Below the pieces are notes generated by a model. That model saw nothing but the letters and a program-made list of their open reading frames with translations, was not told the DNA's origin and searched no databases. From the NCBI GenBank assembly GCA_947571135.1, contig CANOWY010000012.1, positions 1 through 35,774 of the forward strand: a stretch of 35,774 nt of DNA, in the 5' to 3' direction. This DNA is from an uncultured Mycoplasmatota bacterium (GTDB lineage Bacteria > Bacillota_I > Bacilli_A > RF39 > UBA660). Both the position numbers and the translations under genes were made by a program. Of the stretch, positions 1 through 8,582 are shown piece by piece (the stretch's first letter is position 1; every line of letters begins with the position of its first letter).

Positions 1-86
1 TATATCTAAGCAATTTTATTTTATCAATTTTTTAGTTTCGGGACAAGCCTAATGAGTTAGCAATTTTAGAAGTACCATGGCAAAAT

Positions 87-362
87 TTGATTACTAAGTA
101 TAATGAATTGCAGTCCAATCCAGAAACTGCCCATAGCCAAAAAGCAAATGAATATCATAAAGAAATTATAGATATACAAAATAGCATGAAAGCAATTCGA
201 GATCGAATTCATCAATTAGAAAATTTATTTTCAGAGGAACCACTTCCCTTAAATACAGATTATCATAAAAGCGATGTAGAAATGATTCGATCAGCATTTG
301 AAGCCACGTTACCAGAAATTGTTAAGGTGGATGAAGCAATAGATCAACCACATACAAGATAA
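87..362 (+). CDS. Small coiled-coil protein, 5' end unresolved (possibly degraded)
   Basis: A Glu/Lys/Asn-rich, apparently soluble helical protein of unknown function. The only conventional start in frame is TTG at 87, without a good ribosome site, but the frame stays open and protein-like back to a TAG at 33-35 (it reads NELAILEVPWQN just before 87), so the true N-terminus may lie upstream or the gene may carry a nonsense mutation or frameshift. It is a paralogue of the next gene: both contain KYN-x2-Q-x2-P-x7-AN followed about 13 residues later by M-x2-I-x2-R, in identical spacing. A terminator overlaps its stop codon. No signal peptide, membrane segment or known domain was recognised. Confidence 0.55.
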   Translation: MITKYNELQSNPETAHSQKANEYHKEIIDIQNSMKAIRDRIHQLENLFSEEPLPLNTDYHKSDVEMIRSAFEATLPEIVKVDEAIDQPHTR

Positions 363-387
363 AAACGTCAATTATTGATGTTTTTTT
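361..387 (+). terminator. Rho-independent terminator after first small gene
   Basis: An 11-bp stem AAAAACGTCAA/TTGATGTTTTT (one G-U pair, short loop) runs into a T stretch. It starts at the stop codon of the first coiled-coil gene and separates it from the next promoter. Confidence 0.75.
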
Positions 388-465
388 ATCTTGTATTTTC
401 CAATTTATAGAAAATCTTATATCTTTTTATATAGTTAAATTTTTGTAAAGATTTCTAATGTTTTC

Positions 466-495
466 TTGTATATTTTCTTTTTTTTCCTTTATAAT
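466..495 (+). promoter_or_regulatory. SigA-type promoter for second coiled-coil gene
   Basis: TTGTAT (466-471), an 18-base spacer and a perfect TATAAT (490-495), about 30 bases upstream of the ATG at 526, with the ribosome site AAGGAG at 512-517 in between. Confidence 0.65.
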
Positions 496-525
496 AAAAC
501 TAGATAATAGTAAGGAGAAAATAAT

Positions 526-840
526 ATGGAAAATGAAAATATGTACAATGTTGAAGGATTATTAAATGCTAGATTGGAACATTTAAAACAATCTTTATCT
601 AATTTTGAGGAATCTTTTCAAATTCAAATGCAGGATTATACAGAAAAATACAATACTTATCAAGCAGATCCTACACCTTTAAATCAAGAATTAGCAAATG
701 CTAGTTACGATAAATTAATGAAAATTGAATTTGATATGCAAAATATTCAAGAAAGAGTTACGAATATAACCACTACTTTAACTGGTATTACAGAAGAAAA
801 TACAGACACTCTAGATACAGAAGATTCGCATACTTTATAA
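526..840 (+). CDS. Small coiled-coil protein of unknown function
   Basis: A 104-residue, acidic, probably cytosolic protein made largely of helical heptad-like sequence (residues about 8-90) with a Thr/Asp/Glu-rich tail. The ATG follows AAGGAG at 512-517 with normal spacing, so the start is firm. It is paralogous to the gene before it (shared KYN, ANxx and MQNIQER-like positions at the same spacing), which points to a local duplication. It has its own promoter and terminator, so it is a single-gene unit. No family was recognised; a scaffolding role would be a guess. Confidence 0.8.
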   Translation: MENENMYNVEGLLNARLEHLKQSLSNFEESFQIQMQDYTEKYNTYQADPTPLNQELANASYDKLMKIEFDMQNIQERVTNITTTLTGITEENTDTLDTEDSHTL

Positions 841-861
841 AACGCAATATTGCGTTTTTTT
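839..861 (+). terminator. Rho-independent terminator
   Basis: The palindrome AAAACGCAAT/ATTGCGTTTT overlaps the stop codon of the second coiled-coil gene and is followed by a T run (855-861). The matching A run on the other side means it could also serve the convergent transporter gene. Confidence 0.8.
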
Positions 862-863
862 GT

Positions 864-1727
864 TTAAATGGGATTTACATGTATGACTGTTAAATATATT
901 TCTTCTACTTTCTTTTCTATTTCATCTTCTAACCTATCTGCAATTTTGTGACTTTCAAAGGTAGATAAATTTCCATCAACAAATATAGTAAAAGATATTT
1001 GATAACGATATCCAACTGGGGTTGCATTAAAATGATTTATTTTTTTGATTTCTTTGTAGTTTTTTATAATTTCATAAACTTTCTTTTTGGTTTCTTCCTC
1101 CATTGCTCTATCCATTAAAACGTTATAACTTTCTCTAAAGATTTGAAAGGCCGTATAAAAAATCCAAACGGAAATTATAATTCCCACTACTCCATCTAAA
1201 AAATAAAGGTTATAGATTGAAGATAAACAAGAAAGTAAGTTTCCTGTTGTAATAATACAGTCATTTCTATGGTCTTTTGCATTTGCTTCTAAAAGTATAT
1301 TTTTGTATTTTTTTGCTAAACGATTGGTGTAAAAGAATAATAAACTTTTTATTACAATTGTAGCAAGACACACAATAACTAACCATTTTGAAAATAGGAA
1401 ACTCTTTTTTAACAATAAGGACGTTAAAGAGGATTTAAGTGAGGTATAAGCAAGTAAAAACATTGCAATACTAATAAGCATGGAATATATGTATTCGGCT
1501 TTGCCATGCCCTAAATTATGATCATCATCACAAGGTTTGCTGGCAATTTTATTTCCAATAAATGTCATAAAAGAGGAAAATACATCACTTGCAGAGTTAA
1601 AAGCATCAGCAATCATGGCTTGACTTTTCGAAATCATTCCTATACTACTTTTTATCAAAACTAAAAAGATATTGCCAAGAATACCTAAAATACTCGCTAT
1701 TTTTATTTTTTGAAAACGTTCGTCCAT
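864..1727 (-). CDS. Cation diffusion facilitator family efflux transporter, Mn-type site
   Basis: A 287-residue inner-membrane metal/proton antiporter of the CDF family, about six membrane helices plus a C-terminal cytoplasmic domain (from about residue 205, beginning near DRAMEEE). Helix 2 carries ADAFNSASD and helix 5 AKDHRNDC. The four metal-site positions therefore read N44-x3-D48 and D152-x3-D156. Zn-type members usually have His or Asp at the first position of each pair; the Asn-Asp/Asp-Asp pattern matches Mn-exporting members such as streptococcal MntE, so manganese efflux is the best guess (inference). The HNLGHGKAE loop after helix 2 is also typical. The start has a good AGGAG (about 1736-1740). 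It is monocistronic with its own promoter, divergent from the nuclease gene. Confidence 0.9.
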   Translation of the reverse strand: MDERFQKIKIASILGILGNIFLVLIKSSIGMISKSQAMIADAFNSASDVFSSFMTFIGNKIASKPCDDDHNLGHGKAEYIYSMLISIAMFLLAYTSLKSSLTSLLLKKSFLFSKWLVIVCLATIVIKSLLFFYTNRLAKKYKNILLEANAKDHRNDCIITTGNLLSCLSSIYNLYFLDGVVGIIISVWIFYTAFQIFRESYNVLMDRAMEEETKKKVYEIIKNYKEIKKINHFNATPVGYRYQISFTIFVDGNLSTFESHKIADRLEDEIEKKVEEIYLTVIHVNPI

Positions 1728-1757
1728 ATTTTATTCTCCTTTAAAACAAGTATTCTC

Positions 1758-1766
1758 ATTTTAGCA
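1758..1766 (-). promoter_or_regulatory. Extended -10 promoter for the CDF gene
   Basis: On the minus strand TGC-TAAAAT (extended -10) lies about 30 bases before the ATG at 1727. The -35 region is weak. Confidence 0.45.
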
Positions 1767-1888
1767 TAACTTTGAATTGAAAAGAAGAGATTGTTCAGAA
1801 ATATGAAATCATTTTGTGTTTTTTCAAACTTTTTTGACGGAAAAAAAGGAAATACCAAATTTACAGTGTATATATAAAAATAGAGGAG

Positions 1889-2773
1889 ATGACAATAATA
1901 ACTGAGACAAAAGATACATTTTATACTTGTAAGTGGGACAGGCCATTTAAGGAAATTCTTTTAAAAAAAGAAAATCAAGATATCCTAAAGAAGATATTAG
2001 AAACGGTTTTGCATATTAAAATCAATTCTATTATAGAAGAAAATATAGAACGAAACCAAGGAAATATTAAGATTAGGAGAAAATACTTAGATGTTTTGTT
2101 ATCCACAGAAAAAGGACTTATTGGAATTGAACTAAATGCAACATTTAAAGAATACCTTCATGCTAGAAATATGGCTTTTCATTGTGACAACTATGCACAC
2201 TATACTTTAGTAGGAGAAGAATACACCGAAGATATGCAAGTCATTCAAATTAACTTTACTTATGAACTTTCTGCCCATTCCGATTTAGAAGTCGTAGAAA
2301 TTTATGAAATGCAAACTAAAAAAGGACGTAAATATGTAAATAACTTTATTCTTTTCGAATTTAACATGGACAAAATCAAGGAGTTTTGGTATTCTAGAGA
2401 CAAAGAAAAGATAGAAGAATACAAATACTTAATCATGATGGATTTAAACTTAAAAGAACTAGAACTTCTATCAAAAGAGGATAAGTTGGTGAATAAGTAT
2501 ATGAATAATCTAGAAGAATTAAATGAAGACCCTATGTTTCGTGAGTATATGACGAAAGAAGAAGATGCTAGAAAATGTTATAATTCAGATATTCGCATTG
2601 CTACCGAAAAAGGTTTAAAAGAAGGATTTTCTAATGGTCTAGAACAAGGTGCTAAACAAACTGCTACCCAAGTCGCTAAGAACTTATTAGCATTAGGTAT
2701 CAATACTACAGAACAAATAGCCGAGGTAACAAATTTATCCATAGAAGAAGTTAAAAATTTGAAGGAAGAATAA
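1889..2773 (+). CDS. Rpn/YhgA-like PD-(D/E)XK nuclease (PF12784-type)
   Basis: A 294-residue protein of the Rpn group, often annotated 'PD-(D/E)XK nuclease family transposase'. The N-terminal half (residues about 10-130) opens with the typical KWDRPFKEIL and contains the nuclease core: Asp in RRKYLDVLL and Glu in GIELN. In this group the usual E-x-K reads E-x-N. The C-terminus (about 220-294) is the helical tail TEKGLKEGFSNGLEQG-, a repeat-like segment common in Rpn proteins. Related E. coli proteins are Ca-stimulated DNA endonucleases that raise recombination and influence phage or plasmid fitness; the role here is unknown. There are no transposon ends, so it is not an insertion sequence. 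AGGAG (1884-1888) touches the ATG directly, an unusually short spacing, yet the protein start matches the family. Confidence 0.85.
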   Translation: MTIITETKDTFYTCKWDRPFKEILLKKENQDILKKILETVLHIKINSIIEENIERNQGNIKIRRKYLDVLLSTEKGLIGIELNATFKEYLHARNMAFHCDNYAHYTLVGEEYTEDMQVIQINFTYELSAHSDLEVVEIYEMQTKKGRKYVNNFILFEFNMDKIKEFWYSRDKEKIEEYKYLIMMDLNLKELELLSKEDKLVNKYMNNLEELNEDPMFREYMTKEEDARKCYNSDIRIATEKGLKEGFSNGLEQGAKQTATQVAKNLLALGINTTEQIAEVTNLSIEEVKNLKEE

Positions 2774-2787
2774 AATCCTTCTTTTTT
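2761..2787 (+). terminator. Terminator of the Rpn-type gene
   Basis: GAAGGA (2761-2766) pairs with TCCTTC (2776-2781) across the stop codon and is followed by six Ts. Confidence 0.6.
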
Positions 2788-2792
2788 GATGT

Positions 2793-2834
2793 AAAAAAAA
2801 TTGAAAAGTATGCGTACAATCACTCTTCAATTTT
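2793..2834 (-). terminator. Terminator at the end of the 2.9-8.5 kb operon
   Basis: A 12-bp stem with one mismatch pairs 2797-2808 with 2823-2834. On the minus strand it ends in a run of eight Ts. It closes the minus-strand operon that meets the nuclease gene head-on. Confidence 0.7.
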
Positions 2835-2899
2835 ATTTTAATTCACTTCTTTCTTTCAAACATATTCTTCTATTTTGTTTTTTAATATTTAACAGGGTT

Positions 2900-4756
2900 T
2901 TATAAACAATAAGGGATAATAATAGTAAAATAAATTAAAATAAAAGTTGCTACTATAAAAAAGGTTGTGCTTACTATCATACTGTTTTCATAACTTATAG
3001 TATTTTTTACATTTTTAGATGAAAAGCAATAAATAATAGGCAAAAGCAAAGGAATAAAATATCTTGGTTGTACCCCTTTTATCACATTTGCACCAACTGG
3101 TGTAAAGGATAAATACATAGAAAGATAAATGAAGCATATTATACAAAAATAAATCATTAACATTATTATTCTATTTTTAAATTTTATTTCTGGAAAATCC
3201 TTCTCACTTATGAAGGCTAAAACAAGAGCTATTAATACTAAATAGTATCCTGTATCTATCAACATTCCGCCATAATGACACAATAAGCCAAAAGTAGATG
3301 GTCCTACTAAATTTTCTGCTATTGTTAGTATTCCACTTTTGATAAATACTTTTACAAAAGCAAGGGGATTTTTTATCATTAACTCTAATTGCCCAGAAAC
3401 AGAAGTTGCTCCTCCTCTAGGATCTCCTGCGATGTCGGAACTAGTGACTGTTGGAAGAAGAAATGAGGAAACGCAAAGGAGAAAAATAAAACAAATGAAT
3501 GTCCTAAATATATAGCATTTTTTCTTGGTTTCAAATTTTTCTTTTGGTAAAAATAGCATTAATAAAATAAAGAGAGAATAAATCATTTTAGGAAATGACG
3601 CATACAAGCATACTAGGACAAAAATAATAACACTTTTCATTTCTATTTTCTTATCTTTATAGTGGTACTCCTTTGCAAATACCGAAAATGCAAGGAGAGA
3701 AAAAGCAGTAACAGTAGGGTCATAACTATAATTCGACGCAAGAAAGATACTTTGAGGAAGAATACCTATTAAAAGGGTTAATAATTTATAGCAAGGCATT
3801 ATTTTTACAGTAAACATAATGACTATGGAATAAATAAGTAAATTTACTACTCTTCCTAGAAAGAAACTAGTTGTATAACTAAGTCCAATTGTGTTTGCTA
3901 CTTTTACAGTAATTGCCATAGGTAAATAATTTATATTGCATAATCTAAACAAGTTCGTATTCGTATTATCTTCTATAACTTCTGTTGATTTTTGATTTAA
4001 ATACTCTTGGTATTCTTTTTTCTCTTGTGGTGTTCTTAGATAATTAAAAATTACCAGGCGACTTTCTAATTCACTATCCGATTTACTATGGGTTATAAAT
4101 GTATTCACTCTATTAAAGTGTGTTTCATCATCAAATGTTGTAGAAGTAATGTTATGACAGCAAACTAAAAAGACAGTTCCAATAGATATACATAAAAGAA
4201 ATGCTAATAGATGCAGTTTTTTAAACCAAACTGATTTAAATAGAAATAGGACTAGTATTAAAGTTACCCATACTCCCCAAAAAGTGAAAGATACCCAATT
4301 AAATGAGGAAGTATTATCTACTGTAATACTCAGGATTTCCACATTTTTTTGGCTAAAGGTTAGTTCTTCCGCTCCTATCTTTTTGTGTAAATAAAAACCG
4401 CATTTATGTAAAAAAGAATAGCAATAATCAGTATATTTAGTATCTTCTAAATCCCCATAAGTGTTAGATGAGTTTCCAGTTAAACTTACTGTAAAATCAT
4501 TTTCAGATGTTGTTTGGTATTCTATTATGATATATTTAGCATATTTATTTTCTAAATCAAAACTTACAGTCATGGTATCCTCTTCTTCTTTTTCTTGGTT
4601 ATAGGATACTTCATAAAATTTTTCGTTCTCTGGGAGTTTTAAGGTTTGGTAATTGTAGTAAAAATAATTTAGAAAAGCAACCATAAGCAAACTAAAAAGT
4701 ATAATGATTATTTTTTTATATAATTTTAGGTTTTCTAACCAGTTTAATAGTTTCAT
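2900..4756 (-). CDS. DUF2142-type multispanning membrane protein, predicted GT-C glycosyltransferase
   Basis: About 618 residues with a first helix near the N-terminus, an extracellular domain of about 120 residues, then about ten further helices. The acidic motif TFDDETHFNRVN in the loop after the second helix and GVQPRYFIPLLLP near the end are hallmarks of the DUF2142 family, related to GT-C enzymes that take sugars from polyprenyl phosphate outside the membrane. I chose ATG at 4756: AAAGGA stands 8 bases upstream and the start lies just after the previous gene's stop. A longer reading from 4792 would overlap the previous gene and has no ribosome site. It is the last gene of the operon with GtrB- and GtrA-like functions, fitting a role in sugar side-group addition. 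The acceptor is unknown. Confidence 0.8.
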   Translation of the reverse strand: MKLLNWLENLKLYKKIIIILFSLLMVAFLNYFYYNYQTLKLPENEKFYEVSYNQEKEEEDTMTVSFDLENKYAKYIIIEYQTTSENDFTVSLTGNSSNTYGDLEDTKYTDYCYSFLHKCGFYLHKKIGAEELTFSQKNVEILSITVDNTSSFNWVSFTFWGVWVTLILVLFLFKSVWFKKLHLLAFLLCISIGTVFLVCCHNITSTTFDDETHFNRVNTFITHSKSDSELESRLVIFNYLRTPQEKKEYQEYLNQKSTEVIEDNTNTNLFRLCNINYLPMAITVKVANTIGLSYTTSFFLGRVVNLLIYSIVIMFTVKIMPCYKLLTLLIGILPQSIFLASNYSYDPTVTAFSLLAFSVFAKEYHYKDKKIEMKSVIIFVLVCLYASFPKMIYSLFILLMLFLPKEKFETKKKCYIFRTFICFIFLLCVSSFLLPTVTSSDIAGDPRGGATSVSGQLELMIKNPLAFVKVFIKSGILTIAENLVGPSTFGLLCHYGGMLIDTGYYLVLIALVLAFISEKDFPEIKFKNRIIMLMIYFCIICFIYLSMYLSFTPVGANVIKGVQPRYFIPLLLPIIYCFSSKNVKNTISYENSMIVSTTFFIVATFILIYFTIIIPYCL

Positions 4757-4760
4757 AAAT

Positions 4761-5963
4761 TTATTCCTTTCTTCCTTCTTCATATACTTCATAGCATTTT
4801 ACATAATATTTCATAATGATTTTTACTATCCATTTCGGCCAAAATTTTGAAAACATAATAGTGTCTTCTATTTCTCTTGTGCTATTTTTAATCCATAATG
4901 CTGTCGTGGCTTCTTCGTGAATTCTAAAGGATAACAATTTTATCGGAATGTATTTTACTTTTCCTTTTCTGTTATATATCTTATAAAATGTGTCCCAGTC
5001 TAGTGCGAATTTTAAATCAGTTGTAAATATAGGCTCTCCTATTTTTAATTTGTTATATGTAACGGTTGGGCATTGAATGGTATTCCCAAAAGCAAGTGTT
5101 AAGTTACGAATCCACCTAATATTTGCAAATCCTGGAATTCTCAAAGGGGTTTTTAATAATTTTTTAATTTTCAAATTCTTTTCGATTATTTTTCGATTGT
5201 TTTTTAAGAAATAATTATCTGTGGATAGCATAAGTTCTTTTCCTGTGTAGTTAGTTAATATATTTTCAAGATAGGTACTTTCATACACATCATCTTGATG
5301 AGCAACTGTTACTAACTCTGTTTTGGCCATCTTTACACCAAAGTTCCAATCTTCTTGGATATCACTTTTCCCTTCTCTATAATATAATTTTATTTTATGT
5401 TTTTTTGCTAAGGTATCAATGTGTCTATTTTTGGTAGAAGATACTAAAATAATATTAGATTGGATTGTTTGCTCTTTTAAAGATTTAATACAATCTTCTA
5501 AATAATCGGATTCTTTGTAGGCACAAATAGCAAATGTGTGGTATTTTTTAGGATTTTTTAAATATTTATTTTCCCTTTCTTTAAATACCCAAATTCTACT
5601 AAAAAGATAATTATATGGAACCGTAACAAATAAGGTTAAAATGGGGGCAAACATTTCGGATATGTGCATAACTTCTACAAATAAAGACATACAGCCAATG
5701 TTGATAAGATAAGAACTTCCGTAGACAACATAGTATTTTAAAATGCTACGATAGTTATACACTTTTTTTTCAAATACCCAAGACTTATTTAATATAAATC
5801 CAATAATAGAACTTAATATATAGGCAATGGTTGTGGCAACTAAATAGTGTACTTTGATAAATAGTAAACTGTAATAAAATATCCAAGAACTAAATGTATT
5901 GATACAACCTACAATGCCAAATTTAAAAAATTGTTTTATTAATTTTACTGCTTTCGTTTTCAT
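4761..5963 (-). CDS. Fusion of GtrA-like flippase domain with GT2 glycosyltransferase
   Basis: A 400-residue two-domain protein. Residues about 9-130 are a GtrA/PF04138 unit of four helices, with FGIVGCINT near the start and PYNYLFSRIWVFK at its end. GtrA proteins move undecaprenyl-phosphate-sugars across the membrane. Residues about 141-380 are a GT2 fold (FAICAYKESDYLEDCI; acidic AHQDDVYE at 222-229 as the DXD-like metal site; LDWDTFYKIY later). The two are normally separate genes. The ATG overlaps the upstream stop as ATGA, so translation is coupled. The GT2 half would act on the cytoplasmic side, perhaps on a different step from the neighbouring GtrB-type enzyme. The domain calls are clear; the substrate is unknown. 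Confidence 0.85.
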   Translation of the reverse strand: MKTKAVKLIKQFFKFGIVGCINTFSSWIFYYSLLFIKVHYLVATTIAYILSSIIGFILNKSWVFEKKVYNYRSILKYYVVYGSSYLINIGCMSLFVEVMHISEMFAPILTLFVTVPYNYLFSRIWVFKERENKYLKNPKKYHTFAICAYKESDYLEDCIKSLKEQTIQSNIILVSSTKNRHIDTLAKKHKIKLYYREGKSDIQEDWNFGVKMAKTELVTVAHQDDVYESTYLENILTNYTGKELMLSTDNYFLKNNRKIIEKNLKIKKLLKTPLRIPGFANIRWIRNLTLAFGNTIQCPTVTYNKLKIGEPIFTTDLKFALDWDTFYKIYNRKGKVKYIPIKLLSFRIHEEATTALWIKNSTREIEDTIMFSKFWPKWIVKIIMKYYVKCYEVYEEGRKE

Positions 5964-7552
5964 TCTCTAATGTCCTCGTAAATGTCTACCCACTGAAATT
6001 CTACATCTTGGGGAATATTAAAGTATTCTTTTATCCAATAGTCCATAGAAGGCTCTTCATAACTCCTAGTAGAACCAAACCAAGTGGTTTTGCTTTTATA
6101 AAGGGTGATGACTTTTTTATCGGTATTTTCGTGGTGTTTCAAAATTTCAAAATTTAAGTCTTCGATTGGCTTATTTTCTAAGTATCCGTTATAAGTAGCA
6201 TAATAGTTTATGGCTCCTTTAAGAGCAAAAGGAATCATACAGATAAGGAAGCATAAACTTATATATCGTTTGGTATCTTTTAAGAAATCTGATATAAAAA
6301 TGGCAATGAGAATAAAGATAAAGAATATAAAAGGTAAGTTGGTTCTTCCTCCTAACACAGGAGACACTAGTAGACAAAAGATAGAAGAACATCCTGTGAT
6401 TGCAATTACTGGAATGCTCATTTGCTTTTTTTGATAGCCATAAATAAGCACCCAAATACCAATATAGATAATCCATACGATTCCGTAAATGCCAACTGTT
6501 ATTTTAACGTATTTTTGTAAAAGGAAACAAAGAATACTAAAAAGAATAAACAAGACATTTGATAAGACAACTGTTTTCTCTTTTATCTTCAAACTTTTGC
6601 GGTATTTTAGTAAGCAAGCAATAAAAACGATTGTCAAAATGACCATAAACAAAGTCATTTCTGAACGGAAAATAGAAGCAATGGTTGTGGGAAAGTTTTT
6701 TATGATTTTTTCTGTTAGGCTAAGGTTTGCAAACTCTACATTGGTATCTAATCTAGCATAGTTTCCTGGGGCAAGCATTAAAGCCGCGAAACTTAAAATA
6801 CACACAATTCCATTTGTTATATCTAATAGTTTAAATTGTTTTATTTTTTTGCCATGACAGAAAATAATGTATAAAATTAAGAAAGCAACCATAGCAACTC
6901 CTATTTGTTCTTGTGAGAAAGTGGCAAAGAAGTTAAGTATTATAAGGACAGGCAAATAAAAATAGTAATTTATTTTTTCTTTGTTTTCTTGTTTTTCTGT
7001 TAGTTTTAAAAATAGATAGATAAACAAAAACATAGGAAGCAGTGGCCATATATAAAGAATTGATGCTGAAGCCCAATAAATACCATGCTTTAAATATACC
7101 ATGTTGATAAGTCCATAAAGAATAAACAAAACAATTGGAAGAAATATATGTTTAGTTTTGGTGATTTGTTCGGCAATTTTAAAAATAGTATATAAAATGA
7201 GCGTAATGACTACACTTTGGATAGCAAAGTAAATGCCTGCTCCAAATTTAAGAAGGGGAATTAAAAATACAGAAGCCCAAAGTATTCTTCCTCCCCACCC
7301 CATATAAATAGTTTTACACCAATCTAAGAGTTGGGCAAAAGTATAGTGCGTTCCTAAAACGTCTGGGGATGGAGATGTATAACTTAAGGAAGCGTTGCCA
7401 AAATCATCAAAATACATGGCAATGACATGGTGCATAAAAAATAGTAAAACGAATATGCCAAAAAAAAGTAAAAGATATGGTAAGTTTTCTTTAAACTTTT
7501 CTTCTTTTTTTTGTAAAATTCCTTCTAATTGCTCTAGTTTTTCTTTAATCAT
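5960..7552 (-). CDS. Multispanning GT-C-type membrane protein (DUF6056-like)
   Basis: A 530-residue protein with about eleven predicted membrane helices. The loop after helix 1 has the acidic MYFDDFGNASL, where GT-C transferases carry catalytic Asp residues. GWGGRILWAS and LKHGIYWASAS follow, as in DUF6056 proteins. The C-terminal ~80 residues are soluble and probably extracellular. It overlaps the upstream GtrB-type gene by 8 bases and the downstream GtrA-GT2 gene by 4, so three proteins are likely made together. In known Gtr systems the third component is a serotype-specific GT-C enzyme that transfers the flipped sugar to the polymer; this protein fits that place (inference). Confidence 0.75.
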   Translation of the reverse strand: MIKEKLEQLEGILQKKEEKFKENLPYLLLFFGIFVLLFFMHHVIAMYFDDFGNASLSYTSPSPDVLGTHYTFAQLLDWCKTIYMGWGGRILWASVFLIPLLKFGAGIYFAIQSVVITLILYTIFKIAEQITKTKHIFLPIVLFILYGLINMVYLKHGIYWASASILYIWPLLPMFLFIYLFLKLTEKQENKEKINYYFYLPVLIILNFFATFSQEQIGVAMVAFLILYIIFCHGKKIKQFKLLDITNGIVCILSFAALMLAPGNYARLDTNVEFANLSLTEKIIKNFPTTIASIFRSEMTLFMVILTIVFIACLLKYRKSLKIKEKTVVLSNVLFILFSILCFLLQKYVKITVGIYGIVWIIYIGIWVLIYGYQKKQMSIPVIAITGCSSIFCLLVSPVLGGRTNLPFIFFIFILIAIFISDFLKDTKRYISLCFLICMIPFALKGAINYYATYNGYLENKPIEDLNFEILKHHENTDKKVITLYKSKTTWFGSTRSYEEPSMDYWIKEYFNIPQDVEFQWVDIYEDIRE

Positions 7553-8507
7553 TTGTTAGTACCTCCTCTATGATGTATCTTGGTCTTTGTTTGGTTTCAC
7601 TATAAATCTTTCCTATGTACTCTCCGATAACACCGATACAAAAAATTTGAAATCCGCCGAAGAAACAGATTAAGGTTACAATGGTTGTCCACCCTGCTAC
7701 ATTTCCAGTAATGAAGTGACCTATCACAACATAAAGTAAAAATAGAAAACTAATAAGGGAAATGAAAAAACCAGATAATGTAATAATTCTTAAGGGCTTA
7801 ACACTAAACGATAAAATTCCTTCAATGGCAAAGTTTATCATCTTTTTTAAAGGGTATTTACTCACTCCCGCAAATCTTTCGTGGCGTTCATAAGTCACAA
7901 TAGATGATTTGAATCCAATTAAAGGAATAATGCCTCTTAAAAATAAATTTACTTCTTTATAGTTTGCTAGTTCTTCTAAAACGCGTTTACTAAGCAGACG
8001 ATAATCTGCGTGGTTATAGATAACGTCTACTCCTAGTAGTTTCATAAGTTTATAAAACATTTGGGCTGTGTGCTTTTTAAACCCGGTGTCTTTTTTGCGA
8101 CTATTTCTAACTCCATATACAATAGCAGATCCTTCTAGATATTCACTCACCATTTGATCCATAACCTCTATGTCATCTTGTAAATCAGCATCCATACTAA
8201 TGACGATATCAGCATATTCTTTTGCTGTCATAAGTCCTGCTAAAAGAGCATTTTGGTGTCCTCTGTTTTTTGATAAATTCACACCTGTGACTAAGTTATT
8301 TTCTTGGTTGAATTTTGTAATTAATTCCCAAGTGCTATCCTTTGAGCCATCATTTACATACATGATTTTGCTTTTTTTATCAATGTGTTTATCTTTAATC
8401 ATTTGGGTTAGTTTTTCTGTTAATCGTTTGGTTGTTTCTTTTAGTACTTCACTTTCGTTGTAGCAAGGTACTACTACGTATAATATATTACTTTTTTTAG
8501 TTGCCAT
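7545..8507 (-). CDS. GtrB/CsbB-type polyprenyl-phosphate glycosyltransferase (GT2)
   Basis: A 320-residue enzyme expected to move a sugar (often glucose) from a nucleotide sugar to undecaprenyl phosphate on the cytoplasmic face. Residues 1-235 are the DPM1-like GT2 domain: VPCYNESE at 13-20, YVNDGSKDST at 50-59, DAD at 106-108, and the membrane-proximal ERHERFAGVSKYP at 207-219, which is diagnostic of this family. Two C-terminal helices (about 240-262 and 272-297) complete the standard architecture and length. The start has GGAGG at a good distance. It leads an operon with GT-C, GtrA-GT2 and DUF2142 genes, which together make a three-part glycan-decorating system. Confidence 0.93.
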   Translation of the reverse strand: MATKKSNILYVVVPCYNESEVLKETTKRLTEKLTQMIKDKHIDKKSKIMYVNDGSKDSTWELITKFNQENNLVTGVNLSKNRGHQNALLAGLMTAKEYADIVISMDADLQDDIEVMDQMVSEYLEGSAIVYGVRNSRKKDTGFKKHTAQMFYKLMKLLGVDVIYNHADYRLLSKRVLEELANYKEVNLFLRGIIPLIGFKSSIVTYERHERFAGVSKYPLKKMINFAIEGILSFSVKPLRIITLSGFFISLISFLFLLYVVIGHFITGNVAGWTTIVTLICFFGGFQIFCIGVIGEYIGKIYSETKQRPRYIIEEVLTND

Positions 8508-8531
8508 GTAAATCCTCCACCCTATATATTT

Positions 8532-8540
8532 ATTATAGCA
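8532..8540 (-). promoter_or_regulatory. Extended -10 promoter of the Gtr operon
   Basis: The minus strand shows TGC-TATAAT, about 25 bases before the GtrB-type start. TTTACA further upstream is 21 bases away, too far for an ordinary -35, so the promoter probably relies on the extended -10. Confidence 0.6.
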
Positions 8541-8582
8541 CGTATTTTGGGAATAATTGTAAATAAGTGAAAATTTGGGTCA

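Noticed and set aside
1889..2773. Rpn-type protein as a transposase of an insertion sequence
   Set aside because: No inverted ends or target duplication were seen; the family name is historical.
4757..4792. Upstream start of the DUF2142 gene adding 12 residues
   Set aside because: It lies within the previous gene, has no ribosome site, and the downstream ATG 4756 has AAAGGA at good spacing.
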